Below, in pieces: positions 23,887 to 35,272 of a DNA stretch of 64,000 bases. A program made the translations under genes and the position numbers. The notes below the pieces were generated by a model. The model saw only the letters and a list, made by a program, of their open reading frames with translations, ran no database searches and was not told where the DNA came from. The stretch comes from Pyrenochaeta sp. MPI-SDFR-AT-0127 (lineage: Eukaryota > Ascomycota > Dothideomycetes > Pleosporales > Cucurbitariaceae): positions 372,001 to 436,000 of the forward strand of contig JAGTJM010000026.1 in assembly GCA_020747015.1 (NCBI GenBank), given 5' to 3'. Position 1 is the stretch's first letter, and each line of letters starts with the position of its first letter.

Positions 23887-26800
23887 TTCTTACAGTGTTG
23901 ACATTGTAAATTGATACACATGTTGTCTATGGATTCTCCTTTTTAATAACAACTGCTTAGCATGGTGTTGGATGTCTGGTACTCCAAACTTTCCCTTCTT
24001 GAACGCTTCTATTACATATCTTGTTATTTCGGCCCAGCTGTGCATTAGTGCTGCGTTTATCATTTCCTATTACTTTCAAAATGTTGATGGTTTAGAAGGG
24101 CATGAGTCTTATTATGGTCGATCTCTTTCACCCTTTATTCTCTTGAGCTTCAATGAACACGTATATTTAGAGTGTTCTGCTTTAAGACTGAAATCGTCAT
24201 TGTTATTAACTGAATAGAGTGTACAACGAAATTTGCTCAATTTCCTCAAAAGTAACGCTGGCTGAATATTGTTTCCCAGTCATCGCCTCACACATGTTTC
24301 AACTATTTTGTTTGTTGTTTATTTTCAGTAATAACAAATGTCCCTACTAGCATTAAGAATCTCTCGAATCAGCGTTCTAAACACGTGTCGCTGTTCTATC
24401 GTATCTACCTGACACTAACCCTGCCTGCAGCTAAACTTGGATCCTGGGGGCCCAATCTCTATACTCCACAAGTCCGCATTATCTATTCAAGGCGGCTGCC
24501 TGATCATCTGACGCTGATAGTCACTCAGTTTTGGCACTAGTCAATGCCAGGCAAGTGTGGTGAGCTACTCTGGCATGCATGTGGCAGCTTCGGTATACCC
24601 CTTCTATATCATATATAATACCTAGTCCACCCCAGGCTGTGAGACAGATGTAACACACTCATTGGTTCGGAACAAGTGACATAACTTGGGCCCAATCGCA
24701 GGGCTCTCAGATGCACCTCGCAGCTCACAGCTGTATTTTATGCGCAAAATGTCGACATGCCCCACATAGACACCCTTAGAAAGTCACGAAAGCAAGTGAT
24801 ATTGCTTGAGGACAAAAGAGCAGTTTTACGGGTGGTCGGTGTTCAATACGAATACAACAATGCAAGGCTATGCGTTTCATCAAGTGTCACCAAGGCGACG
24901 AAAGTGACACGAATCCTATTTCAGAAGCGACAAGGCAAGCGGGCGGAGTCTAAGCCCTGCCGCGGACTTCCTTGGAAAGAGATAAAGGCGGCGTGAAATC
25001 ATTGTTGGCCTTGCGCTTGCTTTTACCGACGATCGAGGGGTGTGGGTTGCAATAAGGCGAGATGTGGCGAATCAGATGACAGAACATCAAGTCCCCTTTC
25101 TTTCAGAAGTTCAACAACGCTTTTTAGGGGGGTTGACGTTCAAATAAAGTTACTTTCAAGCGATGCCGATCGTTTCCATTAGACTGCATCTTTCTCCTGG
25201 TCCTCCGTTTTGTTGATGCCTCAGGCCTCTCCTCAAAGCCAAACTGCAAGAAATCGGCCGGCCCCACTATAAACACGTGAGATATATGCATAAGCGCACA
25301 GATGACCAGCCTTGCTGCACAACGTGTCGTCAAGTTGCATGGTCCTTCCTGTTCTTCCTGATTCGAGATGCACTGAAAGAGGCTCCGGAAATGATCGAAT
25401 CATGCTTCGGTAGCTCCGAGCCCCAATTAGGCCAAGTCTTTGAAATCAGGCTTTTGCTATGGTTACGACGCCCACAGTGTGATACATCCGTGCTTGTCTA
25501 AGTCCTGTTATTGGTAGATGCGCGGATATCGATATTTGCTGACCCCAAAAAAAGGCAACAGCGCGGCAGTGAACGCTTTGACGCATGACCACGTTCTGAC
25601 ATTTATTATCAGTGGCTGAAGTTATCAGTGAGCCAAAATTCATTGGCGTCGACTCAGCGACAAGTTCAATGCCCACCACACTGTCTTGTGGAATGCTCTA
25701 ATATAGTGACTAAATCAAAACGCGAATGAATCTGGACAAGCGCTCTCATTCTTGTGGTCTCAGGCAAAATTTCCAATGTGCTGGTCGGGTAAATGAGCCT
25801 GGGTACGGAACCACCTTGTAGTCTAAAGAATATGCCATATCGAATTATAGCCCTACGAGATGCCAGGCACTTGACGTTTCGATTCAGACTGGCCTCCTTT
25901 TTCTCTCGTCGATTGACTACGTTGTAGAGCGCCCAAATCAAGCACAAAAGCAACAGCTAGCAGACTGGACAACACCGAGTCTTTTTGCTGAGGTCATGAT
26001 TATGACTCTTGCAAGACCAAGGCGGTACAACCATGCACATGCGCTTGGCTAATCTGTCAACTCACTTCGATGACCAGGCTCGAAGGGATGCCTGTGTCGT
26101 CCGCCTGATGCATTCATTGCAGGCATTGCGCGCCGGAATGTCGCGCCGCTTTGGCGAATCTTTGGTTGGAACAATAAATCCGAAAAGGCTTTCAGCCGGT
26201 TGTAACACAGATGGCACCTAGCCTGAGTGCGACTTCTTTGTTATTGTCCGGTCTGCCGAACACTTGGGATTCGGGAACTCAAATCAGCCGTGCCGCTGAA
26301 ACGATGGACAAGCGTCTTGCAGGTGGAGTAAGTAAGCTCCGCCCACTCGGCGTCTAAATCAAACTTTGGGACCGCCCGGGCTCCCGTTTAGTACCCGTCT
26401 CACAACCCTGGTCATTTCGATCATCAACGGCCCGCGACGTGCAGACCCACAATTCTTCCCCTCATCAAGCGCAGTGCATTCCCCGCCTTATACACACGAA
26501 CCATGTTCTTGGATCATCAGCTAAAGGGCTCAAATAATGCATTCGTCAAGTCGTTGAAATTTGTTCAGAATGCTTTGTTTCTCTGTGATGAACTTCGCGA
26601 TCTGTGCTGCGTACCAGCTGTACCGACCTCGAGGCTGAAAGAAGCAAACTTGAGAAGCTAGAGAGCACGCGTCAATCAAGTCTACCCTCTCACCGATCAG
26701 CTCCGTCTTCTTGTGCGAACGGTTTTGCTTTTTGCGCATTCCGCGATCCCCCTTTCCGTATTTTATGGTTTGAAAGCCTGAAATGTTTCACAAAAACTCA

Positions 26801-27170
26801 CTATAGCATCCTGGGCTTTCGCTTACGATGTGCGCGTCACTTGCTGTTGGTTACAGAGCCCACCCAAAAACGCGCAAAAGAGACGCCAATGAAGTTCTAT
26901 GTGGCTGTAGCAGATTCTGGGGGACGGGAAGCCAAAGTAGCCACCGGGGAGACTCTTGATCAACACGATAACAAATTTAGCGCTTATTGGTCACTGACCA
27001 GCAGGGCGAAGGCAGCTATATACGAGTTGCTTTTGTTTAGCTCCGCTGGAACATAGCCCATGTGACTCGGTGCGTATGACGGCATACAATGTCGACATGA
27101 GAACAAGCAACCATATCCTTCCATGATCGCATGTGATCACATGCCGGCTTTCTCCATCCGGCTACTCAGA
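23887..27170. other. Intergenic, no gene supported
   Basis: A 3.3-kb convergent stretch between the 3' ends of CC1 and CC2. Frames such as 26604-27056 (150 codons, plus) and 24757-24996 show no recognisable motif or family relation, and I treat them as unsupported. Confidence 0.5.
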
Positions 27171-28622
27171 CTATGGGAGTGACTGCCGAGCTTTCACAGT
27201 TATATTAGTTTTAGGTTGATGGCCGTATCCTAAGGGCGTCGAGGAGGACTCTAGCAGCAGAGCCTCAATCAATGACGAACCAGGTGGTGGGCCCGCCCTC
27301 CATTGTGGCAATTCAGATTCAGCTAAGCCATTCATCCCCACTGTTCTCAGTGATGACGGGGGCCTTACTAGACTTGGTGTCATTACCCATCCTGCGTCGG
27401 ATGAGGATGAATCTCTTCTTGTCCACTCCTGCCGAGCTTCCTTTGTAGCGTCTGGTTCGGAGTTTGGAGAGCCTGATGGCTTTTCTAGCCATTGCTTTAT
27501 GCGCTCTTGTGCGTTGAAAAAAGCGTTGATAATGGTTGAAGAGCCTTGATGTTCTTCCATTTGGGGTTCTCCAAGACCAGAAGCGGTCACGAGGCTGTCC
27601 ATTCCAGGTTGATACAGAACCTCCGCAAATTGAGGGTCTTCAAAGCCGATGTTATTTTGAATGCAACGTTCCTTCAATTTGCTCACTTCTACCTGAGCGT
27701 CCTCGAGCTCTTGTTGTATCCTAGCTCTTTCCCCTCTAGCATGTTCAAAAAATTCGGCATCGGTAGTCACTTCGGCATTGCCCGCCGCGCGGAGAATATC
27801 TCTCTCCTGTAACTCGTCCTGGAGGTCAAACTCAAAGTTGTTCAAGCGCTCAAGATGTATCCTTATATCACCCATTCGGGAATATAACATATCTCGAAGC
27901 TCTGTAGCCGTTCCAGTATCATGAGTCTTGGGCTCGATGATGCCCGCAGAGCTCGATTCTAGATGGGGTTCATGCGGTGCCCTATTATCTTGTAATTCCC
28001 TGTCCAGCTCCTGATAAACATCCTCCTCTATTCTTTGTAGTTGATATTCGTAGCGAGACAAACTGTCTTCGAGGGCGGCAGCCCGTTCGCGTAAAGACTT
28101 TAGTTCATTCCTGCTACCTTTAAGTTCATGTAATAGCCGATTGAGAGTATCTTGACTCTCCGAATTCAACCCTTGAACCATTGCGGATCCGAGAACTGTT
28201 ATCAAGTCATCCATGACCCTGTCACACACAACCTCCTGTTGACAGTGTTGGCTTTTTTCCCTTCTAAGGCCGATTCGGGTGGCAAGAATCACATCTCTTA
28301 GAGATGTAACTTGTGGTCTTGCTGACATCCATAATTGAATCATGATGAACTGAGATGTTGGAGGAGCTCCGGAGGAAAGTGGGATCACGCTCTGGTCAGT
28401 CCCTGGTATACACAATTCACTAGCTACGTGACCACTGGCTGGATTTGTATGTTTTGGGCCTACAAATTGCTCTTGTTCGTGTCGAGACACTCGTGCAGGC
28501 GCTGTAGACACGGAATTGGTTGCATTGGACAATCTCCGTGCATCGGCACGCTGAAAAGATGGGCTCCCTCTGTCTTCCACATTTGATCCGTCCGCAACCC
28601 TGGGTCTGTAAAGATTCAGCAT
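27171..28622 (-). CDS. Coiled-coil protein CC2 (about 483 aa), pair 2
   Basis: One long frame. The first ATG (28622, MLNLYRPRV) is used; a stop lies just upstream of 28646, and an upstream exon is possible. After a Ser/Pro-rich start, residues of about 130-340 form strongly charged coiled coils (LKSLRERAAALEDSL, YQELDRELQ, ARIQQELEDAQVEVSKLKER). A short version of the family's C-terminal block follows (RIKQWLEK), but the downstream WW...W part seen in CC1 and CC4 is missing or too diverged. It is the most divergent of the five coiled-coil genes and is assigned to the set by position and overall design. It is divergent from DUF6590 gene C. Confidence 0.7.
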   Translation of the reverse strand: MLNLYRPRVADGSNVEDRGSPSFQRADARRLSNATNSVSTAPARVSRHEQEQFVGPKHTNPASGHVASELCIPGTDQSVIPLSSGAPPTSQFIMIQLWMSARPQVTSLRDVILATRIGLRREKSQHCQQEVVCDRVMDDLITVLGSAMVQGLNSESQDTLNRLLHELKGSRNELKSLRERAAALEDSLSRYEYQLQRIEEDVYQELDRELQDNRAPHEPHLESSSAGIIEPKTHDTGTATELRDMLYSRMGDIRIHLERLNNFEFDLQDELQERDILRAAGNAEVTTDAEFFEHARGERARIQQELEDAQVEVSKLKERCIQNNIGFEDPQFAEVLYQPGMDSLVTASGLGEPQMEEHQGSSTIINAFFNAQERIKQWLEKPSGSPNSEPDATKEARQEWTRRDSSSSDAGWVMTPSLVRPPSSLRTVGMNGLAESELPQWRAGPPPGSSLIEALLLESSSTPLGYGHQPKTNITVKARQSLP

Positions 28623-29098
28623 CCTCGTCTTCCGGCACGCTTGCACACGATTCCTTTACCTCAGTGTATCTTTTGTCGCGGCGCGTAACCATAGTGAAGG
28701 ATCGGATTGAGAATGTCGCGTCTTGGGCTGCTGAGCAACGTGTACCCCAGACATAGATATGGTTCTTGCAAACGCGGAATTGCGCTGGCATCATAAAGTC
28801 CGCGTGAGTGATAAGAGGGAGAAAGTTGTGCTGCGGGCTGATCGACCTTAGCGTTGCCTGGGCATCTAGGATTAGCGGCAGGGGCGGTTCATGCACGCTG
28901 TCACACCAGCATACCGGTATTGAGATTAAGCGACACTCACCGGAAACGCCACAACCTACCTGGCCGCTTTTGCTTGGTTGTAATTGTTGTCATATCACCT
29001 TCAAGCGAACCCATGACTGTGGAGCCGCGTCACGGGTCTACAATGGAACATATAAGCAGGCTTTTCGGGGAACACAGACCATCGCGCTGTCCATCTCG
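28623..29098. promoter_or_regulatory. Bidirectional intergenic region of pair 2
   Basis: About 480 nt between the proposed starts of CC2 and DUF6590 gene C. Overlapping short frames exist (for example 28420-28896, minus) but no exon can be assigned with confidence. Confidence 0.4.
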
Positions 29099-30741
29099 AT
29101 GGTTTTCCCAGGATGGCAGGAGTTCGATCATGAGCGCAAGTCATGGTACTACTATGATTCTGAGAATCACAGAAATGTATATGCCGATGAAACCGAAGCA
29201 CACAGTCTTTCGTCCAATGCAGGGTACACTCATAATATCCAAGTTTTCTAAGCACTGAGCTGACGCTTCTCGTGATCTAGGCAAGGGAGAAATGCACAAG
29301 CTGCGCAGGCAAACAATGTCCCATGGACGTCAAGTTATGGTCGCGGAGCAAGTATCAGAACGGTAGTCCCGAATCAAGCTTCTGGGAGGATGCCGCACAT
29401 AGGTTCGACAGTTGGGTATTCTTCACCTCAGAATGTGAACCTGACGCAAGGGGCCCCTTATCGTTACGGTGGATACACTCAGCCGTCCTATGAGCACCAG
29501 TACCAAAACCAGGCACAGATTGAAACATCGAATGCGTACATGCCTTATCAAAACTCGATTTCGCATGAAAGTCAGGGTCACAGTCGGCCCGTTGAGCAGG
29601 GTAACGATGTTCGACCAAGCGACCAAGAGCTACTTCGACAAGTGGCCCGAGACGTCGTCTTTAGACCCACAGTGCAAAGCACACCACCGGAATTTCGCCC
29701 ACTAGGTGTGCCACCTCACCGAGTGTTTCGTGGCTCTCCAAGGCATGGGCGCGCAGAACGACTCGATCCGAGTAGGTGATATTCAGTCCGGGTTACTGCA
29801 ATACATTAATCTCGTCATAGGCTTTCAAGTTCGATTCCCAGGCTATCAATACTACAGGACGGGGGTTGTCTTCCGAGTGCTGTGGCCAGAACTGGCGGGT
29901 GATGTAAAACAGAACATCACTATTGCAACCACGCAGTATGGTGAAAATATTTTTTACAAGATCCGATGGTTTGTCGTTGTACGAGAGGGACATAATTGTT
30001 GCACATGTCTGTAAGCATATTTTACCCGCGTGTTGTCCATTTGAGGATTAGAGCTAATCATTCAGGTCTATTCAAACGTATGGCGGCCGAGGGGTTCCAC
30101 CAGGCAAGCCCAAAGAGCATCATGCAATCATGTACACTGGAGATACTGAACCCGAAGCAAGCCCCTCCGAGATGGTACATGGTGAGCCTCCTATGGGACG
30201 ATCAATCCGTGTTATCAGCAAGCAGCCTTGGATGAAACTAGATAAGATGTCGCGCGTCAATTTTGTGAAAATATATACAGTCGAGCATAACGTGAAAGTG
30301 GAAGACTTTGGCCGTGTCGACCCAGAAGATGAGTGGAAGCTTATGACCCAGTTCAACTTGCATTGGGGTATCCCTGGACGAGAAGCGCTTCCTCCAGCAA
30401 CACGATCAAGTTACTACGATGGCACCACTTATGGCCCAGCTCCAAGCACTATCGCGCCGCAAAATCAAGTTTATAGTGCAGCCACGCAGGGCCCAACACC
30501 ATACACTTCGAACATCCCTGCTATGAACGGAGATACCACTTCCAGTCGTGACGCCCAACACCAATATCAGGTACCCCCAACAGAACAATATATCTCATCA
30601 ACACATACGAGCTCTTCATATGTACCTGTAATAGACGACACTCATTACGATACAGATGATCGGCCTACATATCACCACAGATCGGACTCGCACAAGTCAA
30701 ATCAAAGCCACGGAAGCCACGGCCAACGAAGGCGGTACTGA
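29099..30741 (+). CDS. DUF6590-like protein C (493 aa), pair 2
   Basis: Four exons in phase: 29099-29223, 29281-29771, 29821-30010 and 30066-30741. The N-terminus has the aromatic motif (FPGWQEFDHERKSWYYYD). A Gln/Tyr-rich linker of about 150 residues follows. The DUF6590-like domain (about 203-350) reads LDPSFQVR, YYRTGVVFRVLWPELAG, IRWFVVVREG, CTCLSIQTYGGRGV, HHAIMYTG, SRVNFVKIYTVEHNVKVEDFGRV. The C-terminal tail of about 120 residues is Ser/Gln/Thr-rich and ends in a basic, His/Ser-rich stretch. The 41-nt exon of genes A, B and F is merged here with the next exon. This is the copy closest to what I recall as the DUF6590 consensus. Function unknown. Confidence 0.8.
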
Positions 30742-33700
30742 ATATCTCCCTATATTATGAGACATACGTGAAACATGGATCATGAAGTACCAGTAAGATA
30801 TGTGTTTTGGCCCAGGGTTTTCACTGTTTTTTAACCATTCGCACATTCCAAGCTAATCTTAGGGCTGTCCGTTTGTAGGCTCATTAGTTTTACTTATGTA
30901 TATTACGCATCCGCTGTTTGCAATAGGGCTTAGTAGGGCTCTACCTTACGGGAATTAGTATGATGTTTGCATGTTTTCCGCAGCAAAGCTTTTTTTTTGA
31001 AAGGGGAACTTTCGTTTTAATTTTGGTGCCTTCTCAGCTGCACGGAGTTTTGTGTCTCGAGAAAGCCCTGGGAATGTTCTAATTTCCAACGTCAGTGTCT
31101 CTACAAACTGTAAGAATGATTGTGTGCATATCCAAAACAAAACATGAAGCGTACGATGACAATGTTCGCCATTGGAGACTGTATCACTAAGCGAATACGA
31201 TATTGAATTCATGCATTAGCGTCCGCAGTGGGGTACTTGGTCCTTCAAACAAACACGTGGATATTGACCAATACAAGGATCTACATGATGCGGAAATTCT
31301 GACGTTCGCATATCTGACGAAGGGACCAGGTATATTGCAAGCACGCATATCGTAAGCAGATCGTAACGCTGCTCATTTTCCAAAGCCGCTGGCGATCTAA
31401 GAGTGATAAGAATTGAACCGCAATTCAATAATGATCCCGCAGGCAGAAAGTAGAGAGAGAGCACTTCATTGTCATATAAGAGATGCTAGAAAGTTTGAAT
31501 TAATATAACAAAATAGACTTGTGACCTGAAATGCAAGTGTTCGTGGTCGTGCGCATAGTGTTGTTAGGGATGCAGAAAGAAAGAGGAGGCTGAAGAATTC
31601 ATAGATTCAGTCTTCCTGTGTCATCTAAGAATGCAAATACAACACAAATTGGAATGTCACTAATGGGTAAATCAAGAAGATGTCCGGAAAGCTCCAAATA
31701 TGGCATAGAAATTTCTCCATTGAGAAACCCACTCATACTGGACTGTCCAAATGAAAATAGGTCATATGGTTATTTCCTATGATTATTAGGCAAATATTTT
31801 GCTCTCTAGAGTGGGCAATTCTCCAGGTTATGCAACTCGATACCTCGAGAATAGTAGTGACAATTGATTAGGTTTGTGTTGAACAGGTGCTGAAGAACTC
31901 GCTAGGGACTCAGTTCGATGTAGAGATAGAGAAGAGTAAATTGATACTGCGGCCTATCATAATTGCACTTCAATATTTGAAAGGTTAGAAAGACAAAACG
32001 CCCTGATAAAACAGTCGACTTGATGATTCATATATGCGGTCATATCCACATGTCTTTCTTGTGTAAAAGCTTCTTGACGGGTGTGTGATATTGTATCTGT
32101 GATTGACATACATGATTTCATGCAACCAAGCATCTTTCAGTGCTCAAATCAAGTGGCCAAACAATATGACCCTTCTTCTGGCATTGAAAACGACGAGGAC
32201 AGCCTCGAAATCAGGGGACTGGTGATTATATAGTCAAGATGTTTGCAATATGCACGCTTTCAGATTTTACTCACAAAGATTGCTAAATGTCAAATACGCC
32301 AACGTGAACGAAGCCCAAGCCTGGGAATTTTGGCTTTATAGACTCCAAACTAAACGCAAGGACACTGAAAATTCAAAATTCAACAGGAAACATTGTCAGT
32401 CTGTGCGAAGGTTTTGGGCCCTCATTATTAGAGCTTCGCACTTGCTCATTGTTGGTTATGAGGCTATTGAACTTCGATAAAGAATGTATTATGTATAGAA
32501 GCTTCACTCATTTTCTCGACTAGGGAGGCAAAGAAGAGAGGCATAACAATGATAGAAACTGAACAGCTATACAATTTCATTGTAGTGCAATTTGGAGCGA
32601 CCGTCAATCATCCGCAGCTTAGCGGTAATATGATGATCTGATTTCTTATGAATTTTCACCATTTGTTTCTTTGTAATTAATTCCTACAGTATGTGTACAT
32701 GATAGATGGAGAATTAACCCTCTATTCTGGTTGGCAAATTGAGCCTCACAGACTGTCGGCACGCGACATACGCTCGGCAAAGCGTGTTGTTCACCCGCAG
32801 AGTGGCTGCCTATACGAGGCACTCGATGCAGCCCTAGCTTCCACCTCTTTGGTTCCAGCAAAACCATAATCCAGGGCGTACGCATTTCGGACCAAAATAG
32901 GTCGTAGGCACACAGCCACTTCAAGCTTTGATGACTCGAAGTGTCCGGCTGACCTCGTCTCTGTCTTACTCAATATGGCACACACATTCTGGTCTGTACA
33001 GAATTATTGCATGTGGGTATTCTATCCATCCAATACAAACCTGGGATTGGATTCGTGCAGTCGAATCTGACGGCAGAGGGCCCTCCCTGTGTGTGCGGGT
33101 GAACGCAGACAAGGCATACTTTTACAGGCATTCGATAGGCAATCAATAAAACTTACTGGATCTATGAATGTTGTGCTATCATCATTACAACCTAGATGGT
33201 GGGACACGTGCGCCAAAGCGGGGTTGGTTTTTCCGTCAGGCAAACAAGGCAACCCAATCACACCATAGTGCGGCTCTTATCTTCTACTTGATTGCACAAC
33301 GGTGAGCAAAAAGCGGATTGGCGTCCTGCAAGACGGCAGAACTCAAGTCTGTTGTTCAGGTTACGAGGTAGTGCTGAATTCCTGCAGCATGCACCTATGC
33401 AGGTGATGACAATTGTTGGCATTTACCAACGTTCGGCATTGGAGCAAACTTATCCTTTGTAGCGCCTTGCCATCCTTGTGGCGGATATAGGGCCTATAGA
33501 ATGAGAGTGGAATGCCATTCGCCTCTAGAGTAACGATCGTGTTTGCCTGGTCCAGATATGGTAACCCATTTGATGAGCAGATCACAGAACTCTCCTGCAA
33601 GACAACTCAATGTATACAGTAGTCAATCAAACCACTCCCTCTAAGACGCGAACACAAAATCTATATAGATATAGTTGAAAGGATAATGTAATCTCTGAAG

Positions 33701-34238
33701 CAATGTTCCATAAGGATCTTTAGAGGAAAATCTTATGCAGTCGTGCCGTGCCGCATATTCAAGTCTTGTGAGAAGTCGTGCTTTTTCTCTACTAAAGTTT
33801 TTCAAAGCCTGGATGTGAGAGAATGAATGTTTTGCCCTTATTTAGCGTGATGGAAGATATTTTGCATACGGCTATTAACCAGCTACATTATGTGAAGACT
33901 AAACGTAACATGATCATTTGTAAACAACAAGACAAGGAAACTTATGATCAGTAGTAAGTGGTGTTTCATAGGACCTTCGTGTGCCCTACGTAGCATACCA
34001 AAAAAGTGTATCTCCTGTGATATGTGATAAGATATAATAAAACAAAATGTGTGTTGGTAAGTTGGACAATAGATATCTTGCACTGCATAAATAAGAATAC
34101 ACGGATCACTAGAGTTACAGGCCGAACATATCAGTTCGAAAATAATCAACTCAGACAGACATGTATAGGAGATATATGTGTGACATAAGAGAATATTAGA
34201 AAGATTGAGAAAATTCACCCAGGCGATGGCGGTTTCAA
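30742..34238. other. Intergenic, no gene supported
   Basis: A 3.5-kb convergent stretch. It is AT-rich around 31.5-32.7 and 33.6-34.2 kb, with only short frames. No repeat or RNA gene is recognised. Confidence 0.5.
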
Positions 34239-35159
34239 TCACTGCCGAAGTGTGTGGCTTGTGCCGGCACCTTCGTAGTTTTGGCCATGAGTACCTTGAC
34301 CGCTAGTCGTATGGTAAGCCTGTAGTAAATGCAATTGGTCTCCAGAAACCATGCCAACATCCTTGACAGCGATACTGTTGTTAATCTGATAGATTTGGCC
34401 AAGATTTACTCGAGATCCCGCAGATAAAATCTCGTCTCCACTTAGAATTACCTGTAGCGGGCGTACTGCAACTGCCTCTCGAGAAATCGAGCTTTGTGAG
34501 GGTTCAGAAATGCACATGATGCTAATTTTCTGCCTGCTCCACCCAAGTTCGCGCATATACCCGGCGTTGTTTGCTCGTATGAGACTGCAACGATTCAGTC
34601 AAATGGGCTTCATGTGAAAAGAGTAGATAGACTAGACTTACAAACACAAGCTTGATGATCCTTCGTTGCAAAAAACGACAAGGCTACATTGTCTGGCGTT
34701 CATCGTCCGTTGAAACCTGACTGGACTCGACTCTCGCGAGGATTGTGAGAGATCACATAACTTACCGCTCGCTGGCTCAAGACACATCATCTTAAAGACC
34801 TGCCAGAAGTATTAGCACAACATGGGCGGCTTTATCTCATACACATTGCCATGGCCAAATATTGCAAACTTACCCTCCCGGTGACGAAAAAGTCACACTG
34901 TTTAATAGGAGCAATTGACTGGAACTTTCCTCCAGTGGGCTGGAAGGGCTCTGCTATTATGTTGGTATTTATCAATTTCTCATTACAGAATATAAAACCT
35001 GTATATCCGTAGTCCCATAGATAGTCCGGCAGACCTCCAGTGATGTTCATTGGAGTTTTGTATGTGTTAGACTGGGCAAGATGGTGAGCCCTATCAAAAG
35101 GGACTATATTGAGAGAGGACTGCAATGGCATGCTTATTCCAGCATGATACGGTGGGTAG
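34239..35159 (-). CDS. DUF6590-like domain D, probably the C-terminus of a CC3 fusion
   Basis: Exons 34874-35159 (or from ATG 35131), 34766-34799, 34642-34720 and 34239-34584, all in phase. Residues after the first exon's start include YLWDYGYTGF, CDFFVTGR, VFKMMCLEPAS, CSLVVFCNEG, a diverged LIRANNAG where PIxTYGGRG is usual, then SRVNLGQIYQINNSIAVKDVGMV. The RRFVVVR and TYGG motifs are eroded, so this is a divergent copy. It lacks the N-terminal aromatic motif. As a stand-alone gene it would be 238 aa starting 141 nt after the CC3 stop. A GTAAGT donor overlapping that stop and an ACAG acceptor at 35160 would instead join it in frame to CC3. Confidence 0.65.
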
Positions 35160-35272
35160 CTGTTTCACGATCAGTGTCACATACTCTATACTGCATACAG
35201 CCGGACGAAGCAATCGTCTTATTTAGGCGCCAATACGCCTATCAAACATGCAAAAAGATAATAGTTCCCTAC

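Noticed and set aside
26604..27056. 150-codon plus-strand frame
   Set aside because: No domain, no family likeness, odd composition and no clear partner exons. Chance open frame more likely.
28420..28896. Minus-strand 158-codon frame over the start of CC2
   Set aside because: It overlaps CC2 in another frame, and phase-matched splicing into CC2 gave no ATG. It may include untranslated sequence but is not a supported gene.
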